Both the position numbers and the translations under genes were made by a program. This document shows positions 31,085-42,600 of a stretch of DNA of 64,000 nucleotides, piece after piece. Position 1 is the stretch's first letter. Each line of letters opens with the position of its first letter. The notes beneath the pieces are model-generated. The model worked only from the letters and a program-made list of their open reading frames with translations. It had not been told where the DNA came from and did not search any database. This DNA is from Porites lobata. Taxonomy: Eukaryota; Cnidaria; Anthozoa; Scleractinia; Poritidae. Location: contig CALNXK010000008.1 in the NCBI GenBank assembly GCA_942486035.1, positions 2,532,501 to 2,596,500 on the forward strand, given 5' to 3'.

Positions 31085-34000
31085 TCAGACAACTGTTCCC
31101 GTTGGGTGCACGCCCTGAGTAAAAGAGAAATAACATCATTCTATAGCTTTCCTTGATGTTCTAGCGGTCCAGGTTTGAGACAAAACAATAAATTGCGGTC
31201 TGCAGACTTCAGGCAAAAATAAATAACCAAAACCAATGAACAAACAAACAAACAGACAAAAGAACTTGAGCCCTCAAACAGCTCCACTAAAGTGATCATT
31301 TTTTTCTTACCTCCTGAAAATAACCAAAATTTACACTTTGCCCCTTCCAACAAATTTTAACAAGTATGATTTATCAATAAGCTTAAAAATGCTCCCCTTC
31401 GAATACCATTTCTATACAAAAAAACCACCACCCCTCACAACTATTGCTACAGGACCATTAACTGCCTCATTCCTCGTCACTACTTGTTTCATTTTTTTAT
31501 CTTACAGCACTAAAGGGTAATGGGGTGGGGTGTGAGGGAAAGGAAACCACCACGGACCCCTCCAGGGAAGCATGCACTTACCACTTTACCTGGTCGAGCC
31601 CATGTGCGGATGAATCCTTCATGGCAAGCCATGACAATACAGTCTTCTCTAAATGATAATGCTGTTAGCCTCTCATTTGCAACTTTCTTGGCAACTAAAG
31701 GTTCTAAAATGGGTATGTCCTCCATTCTAGGACAAAGTACAGTTCCTGGTGTGACATTTCCAGTATTAACTAAATTTTCCATGGATTTTGTCAATGTATG
31801 TACTTGAGTTAAACTCTTTGGTGCATCAAATGAAGTCAAGGGGGCAACAGCATTGCCACTGCCTGTGTGATTCACTTCATGTGTGATGGGTCCATTGGAA
31901 AAGTGATGTGCAGAGGTTACATGTGAATTTGAAAAAGTTGTACTAGCACGCACACTTCTACCACGAGGTCTCTGAACTCTGAGAACGTCATCTCCCAAAT
32001 CCCATAACATAAAATTTGTATCTTGGCCTACTGACCCAAATCTATAGCAAGTAACATTTTTGTCCTCAGGTGTAACAGAACTTGAATGCTGTGAGGGTGC
32101 AATACCATTCTGTTCAATTTCATCTTCATCACTGTCATCAACGCGACCTTCCGCACTCACACTTGTGGTGTAAGGATCAAAAGCCACTACTTGAACCCAA
32201 GACTGGTGTCCTACTCCACGAGCAATGACCCTCCGTTCAAGAAAAGACCACACCGTCACAAGGTCATCCTCACCTCCTGTGACAATGTACTTGCCATCTG
32301 GACTCCAGCAAACACAATTGAGTCCTCCAAAAAAACTCTTCATCACACCACACAGAGACTGCAAGTCAAAGTCAAAAACTCGCAAAAAGCCATCTTGATT
32401 TGCGGTTGCAATATGTTTACAGTCAGGAGAAAAGGCAAACTCATTTATAGCTCCCTCTCCAATGGTCCATTTACAAACTGGGTTCCGCGTGGTTTTTGAT
32501 TTGCCACTATATATTGTATAGCCAGGTCCTTGTTTCATAAGAGCATACTGAGGAGGTCCAGCTCCTGCTGGATGCTCCTTGTTATAAACAAACATGTTCC
32601 CACTTTCGTGAGCAACAAGAAACAAATTTTCAGATCCTGGAATCCATTTGAGACACATGACTTTGGTTTTATCCACAAGTCTCTAAGAGAGTAACATGAA
32701 TAATAAAATTATGATGGTGAGTATAAAACAAAGGGAGATACTGGTTATTGAATGAAATAAGAATTATAACATCACGACTGCCAACGTCAGTTGGCAAAAT
32801 TCTACCTATGGTCAGATATGATGACCAGACAAATCAAATTAAGACTATCACTTTGTAGACAAAGCTTTGTCTAGTAATTATTAAAGAAGTTAAGAGACAA
32901 CATCATACAAGTCAACAATTTTTTTGCATGTCTGGGTAAAATGGTGACTTTGTCAAGCATATGTCCTTCTCAAAAAGATACTCAGTGCTACTGTTTGAAA
33001 GATAATGGACTGTTATCAGGAATCAAAATGAAATCACAGCTTTTAGCCTGAATCTCTAAGCTTTTCTTGTCAAGGCTTATTTTTTCCCGGCTGTGAATAA
33101 TGAATAAGTTTGCTTTGTATGTGTCCAATAACGGCTGATGATTTCAAATGGGAGATTCTATGAATAACTTATTTTCACTTTCCACGATGATCTGCATGAT
33201 CTGCATGTGTTAATTAACAACTCTACCAAGAACCATTTGCTAAGCACGTGACCAAAATCTTTTTGAATTGAAATTTCACTTTCTTCCTTGAGGAACCTTG
33301 AAAACAGAAAAAGATTTTAAAAAGATTTTGCACATAACTTGCATGTTTCATGCTTCAACAAACGGGTAAAAGAATAATTAGTAAATCATGGTGAACAAGA
33401 ATTCTCTTTTTCATCTTTGGCAGCACGCTTTAAATTTCCAAACCTTTTTCTACACTTTCCAAACATTTTAAAACGTTTCTTGGCTGCTTTATTGTCTGAT
33501 ACAAAATGTTTACTACAACATTACAGCGACTTTGATTTCAGTTGGCTGATCAAAGCATGACATTTTCTATTTCTTTGGTGAAAAGTCAGCAGCAATTGCA
33601 CTCAAATGCCGGCTGCTAGTTTGAACCCTGGTTATGCAATGATCCTCACATTCTCAAGATAAAAGACTCACTTCTAAATTCTACAAACTTCATGTGGCAA
33701 TGATATTGTTACCTCTGCGTCCTGCGTCCCTGACATAAAAATCCCCAAAGATGCAAAATAATTCATAGCATGTGTCCCATAGAATGCAAAGCATGATCAA
33801 TTGATTTGAAGATTTTTTGGTAGAATATCCTGTTTGTGTGATTTCTGTGGCTGTTGTTTGAAGATGCATATTTACTTTAGTCTTTTTTGTGCTTTGAATA
33901 TATAGAAAGACTGTATTTTAATTTCAGTAAACTGTAATAAAGAGTTTTGGCATCTGTCTCCAGATTACATGTAACTGTCTGGTTACATAAAGGCCCAAGC

Positions 34001-37000
34001 ATTTTCAATTTAGGAGTCCCTGTTTTAATTTCCACTGATTGGTTAAGGACAAGGACTCATGATTTTCCACAAGATGAGTCCTACATGTAGGACTAACCCC
34101 AACTATTTGTAACAAAATCACTGAGGATGCACTTGTTGTCAGTGAAAGGTTAAATGGCACTTACCTCCTCATTGAACAGTTTGTTGACCTCATGTTTGAC
34201 AGGATCAAGTAGCTGAACTTGTCCAGCAGAGAAGCCAATCAAGAGTTCCAAGCTTTCAGAGGACCGTGTTATCAGGTTGAAATCATGACAAGTTGGGATT
34301 GTCCCTTTGTAGAGACGTTTGTCAATAGGCTTTGTCAGGTCTGCTGCCTGTAAGTAAAGAAAAACAAGGTCTCAGAGGAAAAGCGTCATTTTTTAAAGTT
34401 GTTTTTCTAGCCCAGCATAAATCCCGGGGAGGGGTGGGGGTGCTCGACCAATATCTGGGTATAGTTGAGCTGACCCTGACCCTGTTTAAGACAACAAATT
34501 CCTAAAATATATACCCTGTTTAGGACAGCCACCTTTATTTTATTACCCTGTCTAGGACAAAATACACGCCAGAGCAAAATTAATTCACATAACAGTCCTT
34601 GCTTTAGTACACTTGAAGTATAAACAAAATTCATCTAGTGAATCAAATCAATCGGCAAGCAATGCCTTGTTGACAGACTCACAAGAAATAATATACCCTG
34701 TTTAAGACAGACTCACACAAAATTATATACCCTGTTTAGGACAGAGAGGTAAAAAACCATACTCTGCCCTGTCCAGCAGTACATCCCTGTATGGGCTATG
34801 TGAAGGAGTCCAAGTAATCTTAAAGTGGAATTCTTACCCCAATACTGCAATCCATTCTAAATTATGAGTGGAATGCACTGATTAAAAACATGGCAAGCAT
34901 TCTCTCTTAGCTTATTCTGTCATGGGTCAAGTACAAAAAAAAAGTCTTTATTCAAAATTCATTCAGGACCTTAGCCTCTAATATTATGAAAAATTTTTAC
35001 AACGTAACAAACATTTTACAGTGAACCTGGTAAACAATTTCCAGGAAGAATAAAATTTGAACTTGATTGTTTCAACAATGACTTCGTTAATGGTTTAATA
35101 TTGCATTATTTCAGTTTAAGGGTTGAAATTCAACACAATCTTGGATTCAAGAATTGAATTTTGATGATATAGATGAGCATCCATCTTCAAAACATTAACA
35201 AGTTCATCCTCAAGAAACCTCAAGATCTTTTATCACAGTCTCCAGATGACTAAACTTACATGTACCTGTTACAGTACAGGCCAAAGTATTGTTCCTGAAA
35301 CATGACAATGAAATTTGGATCTTACTTTGTACTGTACTGACGATTTTAGCTTGTGACTCAGTGAGATGGACGGAACAAAATAGAGAACCATGGAATGGTT
35401 ATCACTGGTTCTCAATGGTAAGATATTCAGTCATAGACAGTGCTCAGATAAACAGAGTCTGTAAAGTGAGGCTCGCAATAAATAAAGTTGTCTTTTTCAA
35501 CGTTATTTTTGATGTTTACACTCACGTGGAGAAAAGAGAAAGAGCTAGGGCGGGTCATTGGAAACAACGGAGATGAATTTCGTTAGAAGAAAGACATGAA
35601 AATTTCATAGGGGCGGTGAGAAAATGAGAAATGCTAGCGGCCAGCTAGGTGAAAATGAAAGGAAGTGAAAAAAAAAGCAAACATGAACACAAGAAACAAA
35701 ATCTTTGGTAAGCACAAACAACATTTCCTCCTTAAAAATAATGTGTAGCTAGGAACATTGACGTTTTAGTCGCACAAAACGCATTGCAGTCATGCAAGAC
35801 AATGCCAAAAGAGCGTGTTGCACATGCAAATTTCTTTTTTTGTAATTAGGAAAAAAGAGTGCTGCACGTGCAAATTTCTTTTTTTGCTAATTACAAAGTA
35901 GATCTATTGATCTTGATACCATTTTTATTGCCGTCCCCATTTAGCATTACACCATTCAATATTTTCAACCAGAGCTTCGCTTTAAAGTGTTAACTTGAGG
36001 ACTATGCAAAACTACACCGTAGCAGTTGTCTCAAACAAATGATTTGACAAGCTGACATTAATTTTTCTTAGGCCAGTCTTTCCACAGGCATGTCACCAAA
36101 AAATCTGACGCACAATCTACACTTTGTATAGTTTTCCTACTAAATTTTAGTGCATAACAGTTGGATAATAATTAGCTTAGAGTTGTTTTGGTGTGTTGTA
36201 TAAGTTCTTCGTACTTGTTGTTTGTATTTTGACTTCCTTATAGCCCTTTCTAAATACAGCATGACTTTCAAAAATGAACCTGTCGGGGATTCCAAAGCAA
36301 GCCGGCGACTGCCAGAGTTCCCCTGCCTACTTGATTGTATGCTGCCAGGTACTCTGGTCATAACAATCAGCTTGTGACAAACAATCTTGATTGTCACAGC
36401 CGCCTACTTTTCCAGAGACGGTCGCCTACTTCAAAACATTTTGAAACTCCTGCTCTCTATTGAAATTTCCGACAAATCCAAGTCGTGACAATCGCTTTTG
36501 ATGAAACAGAGTTTTTAGAGATTAAAGCGACAAAACCATTGCCATTCCAATCAAGTTTGACAACTTTTTAGTAGTGTGATGAAGAATTTAGTGTGCTGCA
36601 TGTTCAAAGTTTTTGCCTTGTTCCTTGTTTTATTTTCTTATTTCTGGGATGAACATTGTGGTGTGCAAGCTCGCTAGTAGCTTTAACTTGCAAAACCCTG
36701 TTGATATGGATCTATTTCATTGAAAAACTGATGATACGGAAAATGCGTAAAGAAAATGCCATTTGCAGGTACCCACAGAGATGCTAAAAAATGCTCAGCA
36801 ATAATACACACCAATACATCTAAGGTATACATAATAACCCATGAATTAAAAAACTTGAGATTTTTAATCAATTAGCTAAACAAATGTTTTCAAGTGGCAA
36901 AGACAGTCAAGATCACATTCTACTTCAAAAACTGATGTGAATTGATCTGTGTTTATGAAACAAGGGATCAGTAAATTTGTCCACAAATGAACCCCAAAAC

Positions 37001-38092
37001 GTAATTTACATGTCTGATCTTTTCTTATTCCAGGCGATTTAATAACTGTTCCTTTTGGCATTATTTTATTATGTGGCTGCTAATGTCACAATCACATAAA
37101 AAGAAATAGGGTAAATTTAAAGCACATGTTTTGTTTGCAAAAAATTCAGGTAACAGGTACATTTGTATGAATATTTTTGTGAACTTATATCTTGATGAAT
37201 AATGTGTAAGCGAAAACGGATGATCTGCATACTGCCGGATAACGTTTCGAGAAACAATATTATAATTTCAGCTAACTACGTTTATGTTCTATTCGTACAT
37301 GAAACTCATTGAATTTTTGTTTTGTCTTCAGATGGGTAATTTAGCCTTTTAGGTTACTCACGAGTGAAAATGGAGCTGACAGTACAAAACAAATGCCTAC
37401 GTTGTAGACTTGGAACTTTTCTTGTTTATGTGGTTTTTTTACGGTTCCTGTTTACCAGTATAGTTGTCGTATCTAGCAGACATGTTATGTTTGCAAACGA
37501 CAGGGAAATCACAATGATGGGTACCATTTGTCGGATTATTCACAAACTAAGTTTACTTTACTTCTACGAACGAAGATTGAATAAGGTACTCATACAACAC
37601 ACGCATTACAACTTTGAAATATTCTGATATTTCCCCAAAATTTTCAGTTTCGCTGGTTAAAGTTAAGCTTAAGTTTAGTGTTAATGATAAAACACTGTGT
37701 TGAAGGCGACAGTGAATTCCAGAGAAACCTGCTAATGCTAGGAAAACATGCACAATTTGACAAAAATAACTCACACAAAACAGCATAGTTTTACACTACA
37801 CCTATTTCACGGTTATTTATCGCGCTTTTGATGATTATCAACCCACCTTCCGCACTCCTTTGTAGATGTAAAAATACAATTCTCTTCCTACATTGAACGC
37901 AATGCGATCGTTACATCCACCTTGATCCTTCAATGTCACAAACGATACTCGGACCGGGTGGCATTGTTGAACAGAGTAGGGGACCTTGTTGGGTCGAGAA
38001 TAAACCGAAAGATCTAACAGCCTGTAGCAGCCCTCTTTAGTCGCGAAATGATGCTTGATTTCTTGATTTGCAGGCCCTCTACCAGAGGCCAT
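31085..38092 (-). CDS. WDR20: WD40 protein, WDR20-like (USP12/46 cofactor family)
   Basis: Four exons: 38092-37847, 34347-34165, 32682-31582 and 31114-31085. All junctions are phase 0, giving 519 residues (human WDR20 is about 569). Exon 1 has the family N-terminus (YSRPNKVPYS, NVGRELYFYIYKGVRK). Exon 2 continues with DKRLYKGTIPTCHDFN and LLIGFSAGQVQLLDP. Exon 3 carries the WD40 core (KWTIGEGAINEFAFSPDCKH, CWSPDGKYIVTGGEDDL, AFDPYTTSV, YRFGSVGQDTNFMLWDL), a Ser/Thr-rich insert, then CPRMEDIPILEPLVAKKVAN and GFIRTWARPGK. In vertebrates WDR20 binds and activates the USP12/USP46-UAF1 deubiquitinases. That role is carried over by homology. The C-terminus is uncertain. The phase-0 join ends ...HPTGTVV, while a competing donor 8 nt earlier (exon end 31590) would read exon 4 in another frame to a stop at 31008 and give an acidic tail. 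The paralogue DMWD is a less likely name. Confidence 0.9.
34417..34790. repeat. Repeat with recurring ACCCTGTTTAGGACAG words
   Basis: The word ACCCTGTTTA(A/G)GACA or a one-base variant starts at 34479, 34513, 34545, 34695 and 34729, after a CCCGGGGAGGGGTGGGGGTG leader. Spacing is irregular (about 32-150 bp), so it is an interspersed repeat with internal repetition and not a clean satellite. It lies in intron 1 of the WDR20-like gene. Confidence 0.55.
36240..36680. repeat. Dispersed repeat in WDR20 intron 1
   Basis: GAGATTAAAGCGACAAAACC and the following CATTGCCATTCCAATCAAGTTTG parallel the CGACGA-rich repeat at 10458-10819. The upstream part (GCCGGCGACTGCC...CGCCTACTT) is GC-richer than the surroundings. 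Open frames here have no domains. Confidence 0.4.
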
Positions 38093-39613
38093 CGCGATTT
38101 ACAAAACACGCATATTGACGACTAGCTCGCTCCCCGTGGCCCGGTTACTACGCATGCGTGTATGTGGACTGATCAAACAGGAAAGCTGGAATTTTTATCA
38201 CGAGGAAAGTTTACGCAAACTTTTCTGCTTTTCCTTAAGTTATGCAGTTGTTCAATACTGTTGAAAAATGTTTGAGATAATGCAGTGCTTTTTTTAGGGA
38301 TTTGCAATGCCGTAAACTCGGGGGGAGGGACATTTACCGGGGACATTCAAGTGTCCGGGTGCAAGTCTGTCGAGTGACGGGGGATTTAATTACACACAAT
38401 CGGATTTTGTAGTTAGCCGTCAAGTTTTATTCATGCAGACTCAGACTTCCTGCAATCTTATACTCTTAACATCACTTTGTTGTAATTTAAGACTGGGAGC
38501 AATCTACGCCGTTACGAGTAGTTTTGATATCTCGAGAAGCCACGGGGCAGGAGGCGGCCATTCCGACCGGATTCTGTCTCTCTGCGTCTCTGTCACCTTT
38601 AGCTTTAGTATCAGGCGTTTCTGGGGGAAAGGGCGAAGAGACTGTGAAACGGAGAGAGAGCAGAGGGATAGAAAGTATATAACTATATCTCTATTCCCTC
38701 CTCCCCTCAAATCTCAAATCTCTCCTAGCCCCCAAGGAAGTCCCGGGTACCCAGGGTATGTCACGCTCTACATCGGAGGGAGGCTACGCCCCGAGGTCCA
38801 GCCCTTACCCTTATATAAGTTATATATCAGTACCATTTTATACAGAAAAGGTACCCCTTTCATAAACCTAATTGTTCCCTTGTCACGTACCTAGTTTACA
38901 ACTTTGCATCCTTTTAACTGCTATAAAATCCTGTTAGCCCTTTTGGGTCTTTTTACAGACCGAAATGACAGATATCTCTGTCCTTTCATATACTTAAACT
39001 AACGAAATTCCTACCCTTTTACATAACTGAAGCCTAAAAAAATGTATCCCTTTCGGGAGGAACCTCCCGGTATAGGCCATTGTAGCTAGGGAGTACCCCC
39101 CCCCCGGGATTTGAAAGAACGTTTCCCGCAATTAGCCTCGGGCACCCAGCGACTTTTTGCAGTAAAATAACTGCTCGAAGGATTAGCTCACCGGTTAGAC
39201 CTTTTGTTTATGTTAATTCTGCAAAGACTTTATGCAGTTAACCTCTGAGATCTCACTTCCTTATTTGTTTCAAATGGGTATGTGCCGCTGAACAGGGTAT
39301 AGGTTTTCAGGGTCTTGAGTCTTTAACACAGGGAAGCCTTTGAAGGAGTGCTCACAAAGGAGCCGCACCTGATTGTACCAAAAACGTTTTCTAAAAAAAT
39401 CTAATTCCATGATGCTAGTTTGAAAAATTGCTTTTGTAGGCATCATATTTTCCCCTGAGTATAGCCTGTGAGCAAGCTCTCCGTAACCCCGCGTAGAGGG
39501 ATGAGTACTCCCGAGATATACCCGAGCAACCAAATCGGAAGACTGGAGAGAGCATACACGTAGACATTACACAGACACATCTACACGCATGCGTGTACCC
39601 TGGCAAATCCAAG
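38093..39613. promoter_or_regulatory. Divergent intergenic promoter region, WDR20/SCFD1
   Basis: The WDR20-like and SCFD1 genes are transcribed away from each other from this 1.5-kb gap. The palindrome ACGCATGCGT occurs near each end: 38150-38159 (58 bp upstream of the WDR20 ATG) and 39585-39594 (20 bp upstream of the SCFD1 ATG). It resembles the NRF1-type GCGCATGCGC word. The SCFD1 start sits in AAGATGGCGGCC, a YY1-like context. The middle (about 38750-39110) is a dispersed repeat, and the open frame 38433-38894 is low complexity. No other gene was recognised. Confidence 0.5.
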
Positions 39614-42600
39614 ATGGCGGCCAGCATTCGAGCCAGGCAAATAGGTAAATTCTCCCTAAATTTAGATCTTTATTTTATTTGATTTCATTTTTAAATCAAT
39701 TAGCAATCGGAAAAGGTGCTCAGTATTGAAAGTCTTTAATCATGATTGTGATCGTCCAATTCATTTAAAAGTAAACCAGATGATTGTCGTCATTGAAAGT
39801 GAAACAACACGAGTTAAGTTGAGCTCTTTGATACCTTTTTAAATTTCGTTTAACGAGAAAGTTTCATTTTATGTTTCAGATTCTTTAAAGCGCATGCTTA
39901 ATCTTAATCAACCACTCACGAAGTCAACTGCTATCGAGCCAGTATGGAAGGTAAGGTTAGGGAATGATTCTAGCAGATAAAAAATATTATACAGTATTAT
40001 ACTATTAGTCATAACCATGACAAAATTCTCAAATTTGTTAAGATTAGCTATCAACTCTCCTGATTTTAGCACTAATAGGACACTGCTAGCAAAAAAAGTC
40101 TTGGAATTTCTTTTATCACAAATTTTGTCCTGGTTATGATTAATTGATAACATAACTTCATGTCGTCCAGTTTGGTCCGTAATCATACTCTTGGGATTAA
40201 ACAAATTGGACTCCCCCGATTTTGTTTTTAATTGGTATGATTACTGACTGAATTGGACTCCACTCAGTCCTATTAGGGACTGTTCATTATTTATGCCTAA
40301 GGGAGGGTCGGTGATTTTCAAGCAATTCAGGCATATGAAAAATTTACTCCTCCCCGGAAGTGGGTATTTTAAAAAATTACCCCCCCCGTTTATGTGACAG
40401 GCCCAAAATGTAACCCCCCCTACCCCCAACCCCCTCCCCTCAGGACGCGACGTGCCTCCAGTTGCGAAATTGCGTACAACACGTGTTCTTTTGTAAAGGT
40501 GAAGAATCTCTGAATGCGCCGTAAAATTGCGGCTGCAAGTTTGTCGTAGTCTATCTCCATTTCCGCAAAAATGACTCCTATATGGCGTTGGCAAGCGGGA
40601 CCAATCTCAAGTTTTGCTGTTTGAGGATTTCTATATACGCACTGACAATACTGTATTACAACTACAACTGGCCCCGGCAAATGACATGTGGGTGGGTTTT
40701 GCTATTATTAAATATCAAATTGCATTTAAAGGGATTTAATAAGTTAATATATATTGGAACCTTTAAATAACGCTACTCCACGTCACGTTTTCTTGGCTTT
40801 TCAAACTATAAAGACCAGGCGCTTTGTATTAAAATAGAATTCTCGATACAGAGTTCAACTTTTTAAATATGTCTGCAAAACGGCTACACAAGTGTTAAAA
40901 CAACAGTTTCTAAAAGCTTACCCCCCCCCTATTTGTATTTTTAAAAAACACCCCCCTTTTTCATTGATTTTGAAAATTTTACTCCCCCACTCTAAACACC
41001 GGCCCCCCCCTTAGGCATAAATAACGAACAGTCCCTTAGCATTATTTGTTATTTTCACCACTGCGTGTCCTTTGAAATCAAAACACTTTGAAATAGACTT
41101 TCGTCAATCAAAAAATGCAAATAACTCCAGTACCTCTTTTGGAAACAAGCTGCTAGGCTTTTAGAAAAGAACCTTTTGGAGTTCCCCTTTCCGGGGCCGC
41201 CAACCGCCCACATTCTCAAATATTTAGAATTGATAGGGAAGGGATGACATATAAAGTCATAATGCACGGCATATAATGTCATTAATTTATGCAAAAAATA
41301 CTTGTTGACTCCAATCGTCACAAATTTACGATGACACAAACTGTGCAAAACATATGTTGTTGGCATTGTAACATATGACCTGATTGGTGTACTTCCCACA
41401 ATGGCATACCAGAGTTTATGATTGATGGTAACGGTAAAATAGCTCAAACAACACAAAATATTTGAAATTTTATGCCGGAAAGTCTGGTCTACAAAAAATG
41501 GCAAACTTTAGCGATTATGCGGGAGATTTCAGACTCTAATCTGGAGACTGGGAAATACGGTCCAAAATCTGGAGTCTCCCGCATTATCCAGGAGAGTTGA
41601 CAGCGCTACCTTTCTGTAGGGGCAGGAATACAGTTAATAAAAATTAATGAAAAGTACTTACTGAATAGATAAATAAATAAAATATAGAGTGGAACTCTGC
41701 CTTACAACCTCCCCATTTATATGATCACCTCATTATTGTCAAATTTTTCTTTCAACCCAAACCTAAAAATCACGAAGTCATTTATTATTTTGAAGACCCA
41801 GTTAATGTGACCACCTCGTGATTATGACCAGGATTTAATGCCCCAGCAAGGCTGCAAATAACTAACGGGCAGTCGCCGGTCACGTTGTCCGGTCAAACAT
41901 GCTTTTGCTCGGACACTACCCGTTTTTGACCGGTCAAATTTTAACAGTCGGAACTCTTGCGATAGTGAACCCAGATTGCACAGTAATCCTTTTACAACTA
42001 AAAAACAACTGAATCCAAGTCGGTCTGGCAATAAAAATTACAAGTTAATAGTTTTACTACTCTTTACTGCAGAAGCAGCCTCGCATTGAGTACGTGGAAC
42101 GGTTACGCAAGATACAACCGCAATTGTCTGTTTTACTTTACATCTGGCAAAATCACTTATAATTAAATATTACACTTTGGCAATCACCACATCAGTTCTT
42201 CAACTGAACTTTAAGTAAAATATGCAGAATGTGTGAAAGCTGAAGGGTTCAATCGATCTCTTAATTAAGCTAACTGAAATGTAAGCTTAAAATTTAATAT
42301 AAACAAGAAACACTTAACTTTAACTCGTATTGTCTTAGGGTTTCGAAATTCGGCACCACTCTATGAAATTGTATAAAATGCATGGCGTCTTATTCCAAGT
42401 GCAATTGTTGCGCTCGCTGACTTTCTTCCATTTAGAATCCCTTAAAGACAACCTTATTCTTCTACTTTTTGTGTTATGCGCTCCATTTTTGAGTTAATCA
42501 CCAGAAAGCTTAGTAACCAAACACGTTTTGCTGGGTGTGCCGGACATTTAATGCAGTGGGATCGTGTATTGCATCATCTGAGATACAATCACGTACATTT

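Noticed and set aside
37364..37627. 87-codon plus-strand open frame with a hydrophobic stretch
   Set aside because: It lies in WDR20 intron 1. There is no known domain and no supporting splice structure.
38433..38894. 153-codon plus-strand open frame in the WDR20/SCFD1 gap
   Set aside because: It overlaps purine-rich and GGTACCCC-type repeats and is low complexity with no domain.
39180..39215. A-box-like word AGGATTAGCTCACCGGTTAGA as another SINE
   Set aside because: No B box or SINE body was found after it.
41055..41504. 149-codon minus-strand open frame
   Set aside because: It lies in SCFD1 intron 2 beside a MITE. No domain was recognised.
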